Positions 1-8,336 of a stretch of DNA of 64,000 nucleotides are shown here, piece after piece. The DNA comes from Marinobacter bryozoorum (lineage in GTDB: Bacteria > Pseudomonadota > Gammaproteobacteria > Pseudomonadales > Oleiphilaceae), in NCBI RefSeq assembly GCF_023156245.1, contig NZ_JAKZAH010000007.1, positions 100,777 to 164,776 of the forward strand, in the 5' to 3' direction. Position 1 is the stretch's first letter. Each line of letters opens with the position of its first letter. Position numbers and translations under genes: made by a program. The notes beneath the pieces are model-generated. The model ran no database searches. It was not told the DNA's origin and saw only the letters and a program-made list of their open reading frames with translations.

Positions 1-1211
1 TCCACTTGCCCTTCTCGCCCCAGCGATAGCCGATGGAGCCGTTGGGAGCGGTCAGCTCGCCGGAAGCCTCGTCAATGGCAATGGTTTTCCACTCGGGGTT
101 GTTCTCTTCACCCAGTCCATCCACCAGGTCACTGGCGCGCAGGAAGCGGCCCGGCACGTAGCTGCCGTCGTCCTTCTGCTCCAGCATGACCAGGTACGGC
201 ATGTCGGTGTAGCGGCGCACGTAGTCGGTGAAATACTCGCTGGGCTTGTCGACGTGGAATTCCTTGAGAATCACGTGACCCATGGCCATACCCAGGGCAG
301 CGTCGGTGCCCTGCTTCGGGTTCAGCCACTCGTCAGACAACTTGGAAACTTCCGCGTAGTCCGGAGTGATGGCAACGGTCTTGGTGCCCTTGTAGCGTAC
401 TTCGGTGAAGAAGTGAGCATCCGGGGTACGGGTCTGGGGCACGTTGGAGCCCCAGGCGATGATGTAGCCGGAGTTGTACCAGTCGGCAGATTCCGGCACG
501 TCGGTCTGCTCACCCCAGGTCTGGGGAGAGGCCGGCGGCAGGTCGCAGTACCAGTCGTAGAAGCTCATGCACACGCCGCCGATCATGGACAGGTAGCGGC
601 TGCCGGCAGCGTAGGACACCATGGACATCGCCGGAATCGGGGAGAAGCCGAAAATCCGGTCCGGGCCGTGTTTCTTCGCGGTGTAAACGTTGGACGCACC
701 GATCAGTTCGTTGACCTCGTCCCAGCTGGAACGCACGAAGCCGCCCATGCCACGACGGGGCTTGTATTCGGCGGTTTTCTTCGGGTCTTCCACGATGGAG
801 GCCCAGGCTTCCACCGGATCGTTGTGCTGGGCCTTTGCCGCGCGCCACAGCTTCATCAGGTGCTTGCGCATCAGCGGGTATTTCAGGCGGTTGGCGCTGT
901 ACATGTACCAGGAGTAGCTGGCACCACGGGGGCACCCGCGGGGCTCATGGTTAGGCAGGTCCGGACGGGTACGGGGGTAGTCGGTCTGCTGGGTCTCCCA
1001 GGTAACCAGGCCGTTCTTGACGTAGATCTTCCAGCTGCAGGAGCCGGTGCAGTTCACCCCGTGGGTGGAGCGCACGATCTTGTCGTGCTGCCAGCGCTGG
1101 CGGTAGCTGTTTTCCCAGTCGCGGTTCACTTCATGGGTTTCGCCGTGGCCGTTGGCAAACGACTCGCGGTTCTTCCTGAAGTAGTTCAGTTTGTCGATCA
1201 AATGACTCATG
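1..1211 (-). CDS. narG: Respiratory nitrate reductase alpha subunit NarG, N-terminal part
   Basis: Catalytic subunit of membrane-bound nitrate reductase, which reduces nitrate to nitrite at a Mo-bisMGD centre on the cytoplasmic side. The gene starts at 1211 (MSHLIDKLNYFRKN) and runs off the left edge, so 403 codons of a protein usually near 1,250 residues are present. The FS0 cluster motif of NarG is visible as HGVNCTGSC near residue 50, with the later cysteine in the PRGCPRGAS segment; its first ligand is His, as known for NarG. The rest of the N-terminal molybdopterin oxidoreductase domain follows (IPAMSMVSYAAGSRY, GGVCMSFYDWYCD). It lies 139 bp downstream of the NarK-like gene on the same strand; narHJI should follow outside the window. 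Confidence 0.97.
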
Positions 1212-1328
1212 GTCTCTCTCTCCATCAACCCGTTGGCCGGATCGCTGTTCCGATGTAATCCGAGTTGAGACCATTGTGTGGGAGAGAGACCCTGAAATCT
1301 GCGTGGTTACTACCTCATAACCCCTCTC

Positions 1329-1344
1329 TACCCCCCACGGGGTA
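1329..1344. promoter_or_regulatory. NarL/NarP-type 7-2-7 operator before narG
   Basis: TACCCCCCACGGGGTA is two inverted heptamers (TACCCCC and TACCCCG on the other strand) separated by 2 bp, the 7-2-7 arrangement known for NarL/NarP binding. It lies between the narK-like gene and narG, about 120 bp before the narG start. Binding is inferred from the motif. Confidence 0.6.
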
Positions 1345-1350
1345 GACAGG

Positions 1351-2622
1351 CTATATCCCTGGATGGAGAAGGGCCTGGCGCTCCTGGCGACGGGCGTCGC
1401 GGGACATCAACACCAGCGTGGTGACGAGTAACAGGAAGAGAATCATAAAGACCGCGCTGCGCACGCCTACCCACTGGTTGACAGCGGCGAACACCACCGG
1501 CAGGACAAACGCAACGGTGCAGGCGCTGACCAGCAGCAGTCCGGCCACAAAGGCCGTGGCCTCACGGTTTTCTTTCACCATCGTCCGCTGTAGCGCAGCC
1601 ATGGTGCAGCCCAGTGCCACACCCAGCACAACAATGAGCGCGCCTTCCAGCGGCAGCGGCATCAGGAATTCCAGCTGGATAACCTGATCGATCCCCCGGA
1701 CCAGAAGGGTCATCGGCGGATAGGAAAGCACAAACAGGGCCAGTAGGCAGGCAATCAGCGAGCGACTGGCGACACGAGTGGAACCGAATCGATCTCCCAG
1801 CCAGCCCCCGAGAACCTGGGCCGCAGCACCCGGGATAATAAACCACTGGGCAAGGCCCGCTCCGGTCTGAACCGGCAGTTCATACTGGGAGGCAAGGTAG
1901 TCCGGCAGCCAGAGTGCGAGACCAAAAAAACTGCCGGCCACTACGCCGAACCAGACCGCCACCTGCCAGACCCGGATTCGTCCGAGGCGGGCCAGCAGAG
2001 CCCTCGTTGATGTTTCCGCCACGCCACCGGACCCCATATCTTCCGGCTCCGTCAGTAATACAACCAGCACCAACACCAGTGAGAGCAGGATCAGGTAGGC
2101 AACGGGCACAACAGCCCAGGTGAACGCATCCAGAATCAACGGCACAAGGTAGTAACTGATACCCACACCAGTAATCCCTGCCCCGAACAGCCCCAATACC
2201 AGCCCCGTTCGATGGGCGGGAGCATACCGGGTGACAAACTGCAGCCCGGCGCTGTAATAACCACCCGCCAGGCCAAGTCCGGCACCGGCCACCAGAAACT
2301 CTGCAAGCGAATCCGCCACGGTCAGCAGCAACATGCATGCCGCCAGGCCGGTGATACAGGTCACCATAACCCGGCGTGAGCCAAATTTCTGGGCCGCCAG
2401 TCCGGCGGGTATGGCCAGTATCGCCCCCGTAGCCATCGGCAGTGCCAGCAGAAAACCGAAGGTGACACTGTTCAACGCCAGACTATGACGGATGTAGACC
2501 CCGGCTACCGAGAACAACGCCCAGCAGCCGGCCGCCAGCATGAATCCGGCCACAGCCAGTGGCAGGATTACCGCAAGCGACGCGAGCTGTTCTTCGTCAT
2601 CCTGGTAAATCGGGGATTCCAT
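1351..2622 (-). CDS. MFS transporter of the nitrate/nitrite porter (NarK-like) type
   Basis: 423-residue inner-membrane carrier with about 12 hydrophobic segments. The MFS loop motif between TM2 and TM3 is visible (GLAAQKFGSRR), as is the glycine-rich segment GAGLGLAGGYYSAGLQF that occupies the place of the nitrate signature in NarK proteins. It is more divergent than the fused NarK at 58476: the usual FFP after the signature is replaced by VTRYAP. Position directly upstream of narG on the same strand and divergent from narX argues for nitrate uptake or nitrite export. Substrate is inferred from context; another anion is possible. Confidence 0.8.
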   Translation of the reverse strand: MESPIYQDDEEQLASLAVILPLAVAGFMLAAGCWALFSVAGVYIRHSLALNSVTFGFLLALPMATGAILAIPAGLAAQKFGSRRVMVTCITGLAACMLLLTVADSLAEFLVAGAGLGLAGGYYSAGLQFVTRYAPAHRTGLVLGLFGAGITGVGISYYLVPLILDAFTWAVVPVAYLILLSLVLVLVVLLTEPEDMGSGGVAETSTRALLARLGRIRVWQVAVWFGVVAGSFFGLALWLPDYLASQYELPVQTGAGLAQWFIIPGAAAQVLGGWLGDRFGSTRVASRSLIACLLALFVLSYPPMTLLVRGIDQVIQLEFLMPLPLEGALIVVLGVALGCTMAALQRTMVKENREATAFVAGLLLVSACTVAFVLPVVFAAVNQWVGVRSAVFMILFLLLVTTLVLMSRDARRQERQALLHPGI

Positions 2623-2715
2623 GAGGCAGGCTCTACAGAAACAGGAACGCTTTCAGTCTCTTCTTTGCTAGGTAAAGGGTCAAAGACTATGATGGGATAC
2701 TGCCTATCGGGGTAA

Positions 2716-2729
2716 TTGACTATCCTCAA
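2716..2729. promoter_or_regulatory. Fnr/Dnr-like box in the narK-narX intergenic region
   Basis: TTGACTATCCTCAA resembles the Fnr consensus TTGAT-N4-ATCAA with two deviations. It lies between the divergent narK-like gene and narX and overlaps the NarL-like site at 2721-2736. Confidence 0.4.
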
Positions 2730-2736
2730 AGAGGTA
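2721..2736. promoter_or_regulatory. NarL-like 7-2-7 site in the narK-narX intergenic region
   Basis: TATCCTCAAAGAGGTA forms inverted heptamers with a 2-bp spacer; the half on the minus strand is TACCTCT, a full match to TACYYMT, while the other half has one mismatch. It lies about 60 bp before narX and 100 bp before the narK-like gene. It overlaps the Fnr-like box, so the two regulators may compete or cooperate there (inference). Confidence 0.45.
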
Positions 2737-2796
2737 GGCCAATGGATAATCGCGGCTCAAAGGCTTTATCCCGCCGTGCTCCAGAGATGAGTTTTC

Positions 2797-4650
2797 ATGA
2801 GATCGAGAAGTCCCCTGGTCAATCGCATCGCCATTGTGGTTGCCGCTATAGTGCTAACCGCGATTGTGGGAATGGCCACTACCCTGATGGTGTCCCGCAG
2901 CATTGAAGGTAATGCCACTGCGATCAACCAGGCAGGTGCATTGCGCATGGGAGCTTTCCACCTGCTGACGATCGCAGCAGACCGTAACGGGGACCGTACC
3001 GTCCCCTTACAAGAAGCGGTTGAACGGTACAGCACGAAACTGTCCCAGGCCTCCCTGACCAGAACCATTCCGGCGAACGCCGACCACCCGCTTAACCTCC
3101 AGCACCGGACTGTTCGCAATACCTGGGAGACCATCCTGCGGCCAGCACTCGAATCTCACCCCGAGGGTGAGGCGGTAAGTGCGAGCCTGCTGGATGCCAC
3201 AGAAAGCTACGTTGCCCAGGTGGACACCCTGGTCTCCATGCTGGAAAGCCGCACCGAGGCTCGCATCGACCTGCTGCACGTTATCCAGATCCTGAGCCTG
3301 GTGTTCTCCGTCCTGATCGCCGTTGTTCTGTTCCTGGACCTCAAGAACCGGGTACTTCGCCCCTTACGCAAGCTGGTTGGCATAGCGACGGCTGTAGGCG
3401 ACAAGGATTTCACCCTCAAGGCCAACCTGAAAGGTGCAGACGAACTTTCCCGACTGGGACAGGCCTTTGACCAGATGACCAGCGAGCTGGCTGTGAGCTA
3501 CTTCGAGTTGGAGAGCGAGGCCCGATCCAAAACCCGGGAACTGGAAAAAAGCCACCAGGCTCTGGAAATCCTCCACAGTGCCAGCCGCACCCTGTTTGCC
3601 ACCCACGACCTGTGCAGTGGCGCCATCCCCATGCTGCAGGAGCTTGAGGCCTTGCTGGGCATCGGCCCCATAAGACTCTATCTGCACGACAAGCACGCCA
3701 GTGAGCCGGTGGAGGCGATCACGACAGCGACACCGGAGCGACCTTTCTACTGCCGTGACAATCACTGCAACGCCTGCCTGGTAAAACCGGAGGTGTACGA
3801 CGAACTGCCGATGGAAGACAACGATGGCCGCCGGCTGATGCTGCCAATTCGCACCCCCGGTTTGCTGCTGGGCACCCTGGAAGTCTGGTACCCGGCTGAC
3901 AAGGGCCTGTCCGAGACCGCCCGGCGACTATTGGAAACCCTCAGCGACCAGCTGGCCACCGCCATCTTCCTGGAGAAACAGATCACCGAGGAACAGCAGC
4001 TGACCCTGGCAGAAGAACGAGCCGTAATTGCCCGGGAACTCCATGATTCACTCGCCCAGTCCCTGTCCTACCTGAAAATGCAGGTGGCACGCCTGCGCCG
4101 GCTGGATATTACCGGTGAGCACCAGCAAACCCATGATGCCATCCTGGAAGAGCTGAGTACCGGCCTGAACAGCGCGTACCGCCAGCTGCGGGAACTGCTG
4201 ACCACGTTCCGCCTGAAGCTGGACACACCGGATCTGCTGACAGCCCTGCGCCAGACCGTGGGCGAGTTCAGCGAGCGCCTGGGGCAGGAGGTACACCTTA
4301 AATACGACCTGCCACCAAACACCCTGTCGCCGAACGAGGAGATCCATACCCTGCAGATCGTCCGGGAAGGGCTTGCCAATGCCGTCAAACACGCGGAAGC
4401 CACGGAGGTCACCGTAGAAGTGCTCTTTGAATCCCCCCGTGTTCAGGTCAGAATACTGGACAACGGCAAGGGGTTGCCCGGTGGCGACCAGCCGCAGCAA
4501 CATTATGGCCTGATCATTATCCAGGACCGCGCCCGTACCCTGGGCGGGCAGGTTACCGTGAAGAACCGCAATGACCAGGGAGTGGAAGTGGCACTGAACT
4601 TCATCCCGAAAAGCCGTCATATGATCCTGACCCAGGCCAGCGCCGGCTAG
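2797..4650 (+). CDS. narX: Nitrate/nitrite sensor histidine kinase NarX
   Basis: 617-residue membrane sensor kinase that senses nitrate/nitrite in the periplasm and phosphorylates NarL. TM1 is at about 9-31, followed by the P-box (SIEGNATAINQAGALRMGAF), the ligand-binding element of NarX/NarQ. TM2 is at about 168-185, then HAMP. A Cys cluster (CRDNHCNAC) lies in the GAF-like middle region, as in other NarX proteins. The HisKA_3 H-box is AEERAVIARELHDSLAQSLS with the phosphoacceptor near H416; the ATPase N-box is EGLANAVKHAEA near 520-531 and the G-box DNGKGLPGG. It is 48 bp upstream of narL. Confidence 0.95.
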   Translation: MRSRSPLVNRIAIVVAAIVLTAIVGMATTLMVSRSIEGNATAINQAGALRMGAFHLLTIAADRNGDRTVPLQEAVERYSTKLSQASLTRTIPANADHPLNLQHRTVRNTWETILRPALESHPEGEAVSASLLDATESYVAQVDTLVSMLESRTEARIDLLHVIQILSLVFSVLIAVVLFLDLKNRVLRPLRKLVGIATAVGDKDFTLKANLKGADELSRLGQAFDQMTSELAVSYFELESEARSKTRELEKSHQALEILHSASRTLFATHDLCSGAIPMLQELEALLGIGPIRLYLHDKHASEPVEAITTATPERPFYCRDNHCNACLVKPEVYDELPMEDNDGRRLMLPIRTPGLLLGTLEVWYPADKGLSETARRLLETLSDQLATAIFLEKQITEEQQLTLAEERAVIARELHDSLAQSLSYLKMQVARLRRLDITGEHQQTHDAILEELSTGLNSAYRQLRELLTTFRLKLDTPDLLTALRQTVGEFSERLGQEVHLKYDLPPNTLSPNEEIHTLQIVREGLANAVKHAEATEVTVEVLFESPRVQVRILDNGKGLPGGDQPQQHYGLIIIQDRARTLGGQVTVKNRNDQGVEVALNFIPKSRHMILTQASAG

Positions 4651-4698
4651 CACCGGTAACGCCCATAAACACAATTATCTGACCAAACGAGAGGAACC

Positions 4699-5357
4699 AT
4701 GTCCGAGACACCTGCCAGCATCCTGCTGATTGATGACCACCCGCTGTTGCGCCAGGGCATCAAGCAACTGATTGAAATGGAAGATGACATGCAGGTGGCC
4801 GGACAGGCCAGCAACGGCCCTGAAGGTATCCGCAAAGCTGCTGAACTCGAGCCTGACCTGATCCTGCTGGACCTGAACATGCCGGAGATGAACGGCATTG
4901 AGGTGCTGAAGCAAATGCGGGAACAGGGGGTAGCCTCACGTATCGTGATCTTTACCGTTTCCGACCATGAAGACGATGTGGTGGCAGCCCTGAGGGCTGG
5001 CGCGGATGGCTACCTGCTGAAGGATATGGAGCCGGAGGACATGATCGCCGAGCTGAAGCAGGCAGCCGTGGGCAAAATGGTGATCAGTGACCGCCTGACC
5101 ACGCTGCTCGCCCAGGCCCTTCGTTCCCAGAAGCCACAGCAGTCAGCGCGACCTGACTTTGACAGCCTGACCCCCGTGAGAAGGATATCCTGCGGCTGAT
5201 TGCCGAGGGGCTGTCCAACAAGATGATTGGCCGCAAGCTGGATATCAGCGATGGCACGGTCAAGGTGCATGTGAAGCACCTGCTAAAGAAACTGAACCTC
5301 CGGTCCCGTGTTGAGGTGGCGGTTTGGGCCGTTGAGGAAGGTTTGCATAAGGGTTGA
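4699..5357 (+). pseudogene. narL: NarL response regulator with a 1-nt frameshift before its HTH domain
   Basis: The receiver domain is intact (LLIDDHPLLRQGIK, phosphoacceptor D58 in LLDLNMPEMNG, later K in YLLKDMEPED). The open frame ends at 5199 after [12 protein letters not shown]. Adding one C to the C5 run at 5171-5175 restores [20 protein letters not shown] and the whole LuxR-type HTH to TGA at 5355-5357, giving about 219 residues, the normal NarL length. As read, the product would be a 166-aa receiver without DNA binding. The intact HTH codons downstream point to a sequencing error in a homopolymer or a very recent mutation. The SD GAGAGGAA precedes ATG 4699. Confidence 0.85.
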
Positions 5358-5470
5358 TTGTCCGGAGTGACAGGCTTTCAGGCAGCCTGCTTGTTGGGTG
5401 CCAGAGCTCCTGGTCTGAACTCATATCTTCACTTTAGGAGCCTTTCCAGCCTGAGGATGTGGTGCCGGGC

Positions 5471-5582
5471 ATGGGGCACCGGCCCGGTTTTTTTGCCGCC
5501 GCAATTCACGGTCCTTCCCTGGACCGGCCTTGCTCCGGGCCATCCATGGCCCTGCTCTAAAAAAACCGGTCCGGCACCCCAT
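5471..5582 (-). repeat. Palindromic element copy 1 (variable outer stem, two GGA-loop hairpins)
   Basis: Outer arms of about 24 nt (ATGGGGCACCGGCCCGG then a T-run, and the near-complement at 5558-5582) enclose a core of about 65 bp. On the minus strand the core holds GGCCATGGATGGCC (stem with loop TGGA) and CGGTCCAGGGAAGGACCG (loop AGGGAA), joined by GGAGCAAGGC. The same core recurs at 5665, 14036 and 14264, and in degenerate form at 44859, with unrelated arm sequences. It lies in the 526-bp gene-free stretch between narL and ubiT. Confidence 0.75.
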
Positions 5583-5664
5583 ACCTCTAACAGCCCCAAT
5601 ATCGCTGACAACCCCCCAGGCCACGTAGTTTTATCTTTCGGTCAGCAGACAGTCTGACGGGGAT

Positions 5665-5764
5665 GGGGTAAGGGCGCTTTTTGGAGCTGCGACACGGACG
5701 TCGCTTTAGCAAGGCCGGCCCAGGGAGGGCCGTGAATTGCGGCGTAAAAAAGCGCCCTTGCCCC
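5665..5764 (+). repeat. Palindromic element copy 2
   Basis: Arms GGGGTAAGGGCGCTTTTT (5665-5682) and AAAAAAGCGCCCTTGCCCC (5746-5764) are complementary. The core contains GCGACACGGACGTCGC and CGGCCCAGGGAGGGCCG, two hairpins with GGA in the loop. It is oriented opposite to copy 1, 82 bp away. The core, arms and about 25 bp of left flank (CAGCAGACAGTCTGACGG) match copy 3 at 14036-14131 in inverted orientation. Confidence 0.78.
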
Positions 5765-5883
5765 AGCCCCAGACTCCCAACCCACAGGCCTAAATAGCAA
5801 CAACCTGAGAGCTTGCCGGATATCAACCAAAATACACAGCAAACGCAGTAACCTAGGCCCAACCAAATGGCCTGGAGAACCCA

Positions 5884-6396
5884 ATGCTGCCTGCGCTGCC
5901 GAAACTGACCGTCCCCGAATCCCTGCTCCTGCAGTGCCAGCATGCCCTGCAAGAATACGCCCCATCACCGGCGCCGATGATCCGCGACGCCGAACGCCGT
6001 GTGCCCTTTCTGTTCAAACAGCTGATCACCGAAGCCACCCTCAACCGGATGTTTGCCCAAGCCATCCACGAGGGCGAATTTGACGACTTCGAAGGACGAA
6101 CCCTCAGGCTGGAAATCAACGGCGGACAGCCGGGCGTAACCCTGGGCTTCTGGCAGGGCCGACTGAGAATTGTTGAGGGCGAGGGAGAAGCCACCATCCG
6201 TGGCGGCTGGTCCGCGTTCTACAAGCTGGCCAACCGCAAGCTGGACCCGGACCAGCTGTTCTTTCAGCGCAAGTTGATCATTGAAGGCAACACCGAGCTC
6301 GGACTCGGCATCAAGAACCTGCTGGACAGCCTGGAATGGCGACTTATTCGAGCACCTGCCAAGAACGGGCTCAGGAAACCGGTTTTTCCTCTTTGA
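5884..6396 (+). CDS. ubiT: UbiT, SCP2-domain accessory factor for O2-independent ubiquinone synthesis
   Basis: 170-residue soluble protein with a SCP2 sterol-carrier fold (residues about 45-150: FDDFEGRTLRLEINGG, GEGEATIRGGWSAFYKLANRK, DPDQLFFQRKLIIEGNTELGLGIKNLL). UbiT binds isoprenoid quinone precursors and works with UbiU-UbiV, which hydroxylate the ring without oxygen; in E. coli all three are required anaerobically. ubiU and ubiV lie 1 kb downstream on the other strand, which supports the assignment. Start ATG 5884 has the SD GGAGAA. The 3' end overlaps the DUF2892 gene on the opposite strand by 26 bp. Confidence 0.88.
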   Translation: MLPALPKLTVPESLLLQCQHALQEYAPSPAPMIRDAERRVPFLFKQLITEATLNRMFAQAIHEGEFDDFEGRTLRLEINGGQPGVTLGFWQGRLRIVEGEGEATIRGGWSAFYKLANRKLDPDQLFFQRKLIIEGNTELGLGIKNLLDSLEWRLIRAPAKNGLRKPVFPL

Positions 6397-6574
6397 ACCC
6401 CAACTTCCTCAGAATGGCCATGGCCGGGCACCATTTGGTGAATGCGGACTGGATAAGGTTGAAGGCAATGAACCCGGTAAAAAGAAGCCAGTACGGGCTC
6501 ACGTAGTGAGCCAGCACAATGGATATCAGGGTAAACACACCCGCCATCAGGCGAAGACCTTCATTGACTGTCAT
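6371..6574 (-). CDS. DUF2892 (YgaP-type) small inner-membrane protein
   Basis: 67 residues starting MTVNEGLRLMAG, the characteristic opening of DUF2892 proteins. Two hydrophobic segments (about 7-24 and 27-46) flank HYVSPYW, then KWCPAMAILRKLGFKEE. ATG 6574 is preferred over the upstream ATG at 6595 because GAGGAG lies 7 nt before it and the family begins there. Proteins of this family resemble the membrane part of rhodanese YgaP; their function is not established. It converges on ubiT with a 26-bp overlap. Confidence 0.8.
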   Translation of the reverse strand: MTVNEGLRLMAGVFTLISIVLAHYVSPYWLLFTGFIAFNLIQSAFTKWCPAMAILRKLGFKEEKPVS

Positions 6575-6957
6575 AGCGAGGCTCCTCAAGGACATATGAA
6601 TATACTTTTAACTTATTGCCCGGACTACGCAATGACCTGCGTCATTTTGTCCAGCCCCTGGAATGGAACGATTGCAAAGCCTGAGCTTCCCAGCGGCATC
6701 CGGGTGGCCCGGACACAGTACTTCCACGGACGTGAGGGTGAATCTGTTTGCGCTTTTCCTGACCCCGGGTTAGATTCATCTCAAATCCCTTTGATTCCAG
6801 AATTGCCTTGCGACCTGAAACTGCCCTGACTCATTCCCGGATTGTCATCCCTGACAAGCCCGGCCTCCCTACAGCGTTACTTTCCTGACGCTGGGCTCAC
6901 GCACGCGCCCGGTCCAGCCAGCAAACAAAATTCACGATTACCTTACCGGAGACAAGC
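6575..6957. other. Gene-free stretch between the DUF2892 gene and rnk
   Basis: About 380 bp with lower GC just after 6595 (ATATGAATATACTTTTAAC), likely promoter sequence for the minus-strand DUF2892 gene. No convincing coding sequence, repeat or Fnr/NarL site was seen. Confidence 0.5.
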
Positions 6958-7344
6958 ATGTCCGATTTACCCGCTATTACCGTTGCAGAAGAAGATTACA
7001 ACCGGCTTTCCGCACTGCTTGAAAAGACGGACGACCCCACCGGCGTTGCCGAAGGCCTGGAAGACGAACTCAGCCGCGCAGACCTGAAGCCACTGTCAGA
7101 GATTCCAGAGTCTGTGGTGGTGATGAATTCCGTGGTGGTTTTCGAAGACCAGGACAATGGCAAGGAGCGGCGCCTGCAGCTGGTTTACCCCCACCAAGTG
7201 GATGGCAGTGCCGACAAGATTTCCATCCTGGCCCCGGCCGGCGCCGCCATGATCGGCCTGGGCATCGGTGACAGCATCGAGTGGCCGGTGAAAGGCCGCA
7301 AACCCCTGCACCTGAAGGTAGTCAGCGTTACCCGGCAGGCGTAA
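6958..7344 (+). CDS. rnk: Rnk-type nucleoside diphosphate kinase regulator (GreA/GreB family)
   Basis: 128 residues. The N-terminal part (about 1-45) is a short helical segment (AEEDYNRLSALLEK, GLEDELSRADL) and the C-terminal part the GreA/GreB-like FKBP fold (SVVVMNSVVVFEDQDNGKERRLQLVYP, ISILAPAGAAMIGLGIGDSIEWP). Rnk proteins bind RNA polymerase without the long Gre coiled coil and affect nucleoside diphosphate kinase levels. ATG 6958 follows the SD GGAG. The gene sits between ubiT and ubiUV without an obvious link to quinone synthesis. Confidence 0.88.
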   Translation: MSDLPAITVAEEDYNRLSALLEKTDDPTGVAEGLEDELSRADLKPLSEIPESVVVMNSVVVFEDQDNGKERRLQLVYPHQVDGSADKISILAPAGAAMIGLGIGDSIEWPVKGRKPLHLKVVSVTRQA

Positions 7345-7430
7345 CCGACAACCCGTAATACCAGTACGGCGGGCACTCAGCGCATATCGAAGAATTCCCG
7401 ATGCAAGCGCCTGCCGGGCCCTGCCAGGTG

Positions 7431-8324
7431 TCAGGACATCACCAGATCCATCCCCGGTTTGCCATACCAATACCCGTTGCAGGGTGGTGCCTCTACCAGC
7501 TGCAGCGGGTCCGCGGCCGGTGCTTCACCCCGGCGTACCTGGTCAAAGCGTCTGACCACCTCGTCCATGCCCTGGTGTTCCGGGCTCAGGCGCACGGTGC
7601 TCACACCCATGCGCTGCATATCCGGTAGCTCCCGCATCAGGTCATAGCGGGAACCGGATAGCGTGGAGATGCCATTGATGCGGAACAGCTCCTGGCTTTC
7701 CCGGGTGCGTAGCTCCATGCCATCCGGATGCTCCAGGCAACGGAACTCGCAGTTGTCCTTGGGCAGGTTGTAATGGCGGGCGGTGAAGCAGCGGGACGAC
7801 CAGGCCAGCGGCAGGAAGCCCCAGGAGAACACTTCGGCAGGCAGGTCCAGCCCTTCAGCCTTCAGCTCGCTGATTAACTGCTCCAGAGTTTCCTTGCCCA
7901 GTTCCACCGGCAGGTTCCAGCCCTGCAGTCCCTGTCTGGCGAGGATCTTCAGGGTGGCCACGTTGTAGATGTTCATGGACGGGCCGGTGATAAACGGAAT
8001 CTTGTTGCGGACAGCCACCTGCAGGGCGCTCTGGTCGTTCGCTTCCACCAGGAATTCATCCTGTTCACAGAACCGACGCAGGCGGCGCAAGTCGGCCTCC
8101 GATTCAATCAGGGTGAGCGTGGAAAGCACTACGTTCTTGCCGCAGGCTTTCAGGTCCCGGGCCAGGTCCAGCCAGTCATCAGGCTTCAGCTCCCGGCGAC
8201 GGGAGCACACCACTTCGCCCAGGTAGATGGTATCGACCGGCCATTCCGCAGCCTTGGCGTAGAAATCAAAAACACTTTGTTTGGACCAGAACCACAGGAT
8301 GGGGCCCAGAGATAATTTCATCAT
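7431..8324 (-). CDS. ubiV: UbiV, U32-family subunit of the O2-independent ubiquinone hydroxylase
   Basis: 297 residues, U32 family, the length of E. coli UbiV. UbiU and UbiV form a heterodimer with one [4Fe-4S] cluster each and hydroxylate ubiquinone precursors using prephenate. Likely cluster cysteines are in EVVCSRRRE (about 40) and in [21 protein letters not shown] (about 180-200). The gene follows ubiU after 12 bp and must be cotranscribed with it. Because the products work under anoxia, the link to the denitrification genes is functional. Confidence 0.9.
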   Translation of the reverse strand: MMKLSLGPILWFWSKQSVFDFYAKAAEWPVDTIYLGEVVCSRRRELKPDDWLDLARDLKACGKNVVLSTLTLIESEADLRRLRRFCEQDEFLVEANDQSALQVAVRNKIPFITGPSMNIYNVATLKILARQGLQGWNLPVELGKETLEQLISELKAEGLDLPAEVFSWGFLPLAWSSRCFTARHYNLPKDNCEFRCLEHPDGMELRTRESQELFRINGISTLSGSRYDLMRELPDMQRMGVSTVRLSPEHQGMDEVVRRFDQVRRGEAPAADPLQLVEAPPCNGYWYGKPGMDLVMS

Positions 8325-8336
8325 GATCTCAGCACC

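Noticed and set aside
254..1258. Open frame of about 334 codons antisense to narG
   Set aside because: narG is unmistakable on the minus strand; the plus frame has no recognisable motif.
5166..5180. Programmed ribosomal frameshift in narL
   Set aside because: No slippery heptamer or downstream stem-loop typical of programmed shifts was seen, and NarL is not known to use one; sequence error or mutation is simpler.
5471..5582. Palindromic element copy 1 as a narL terminator
   Set aside because: It has T-runs inside the arms, but it is 112 bp long with a structured core shared by copies elsewhere; a repeat element describes it better, though it may also stop transcription.
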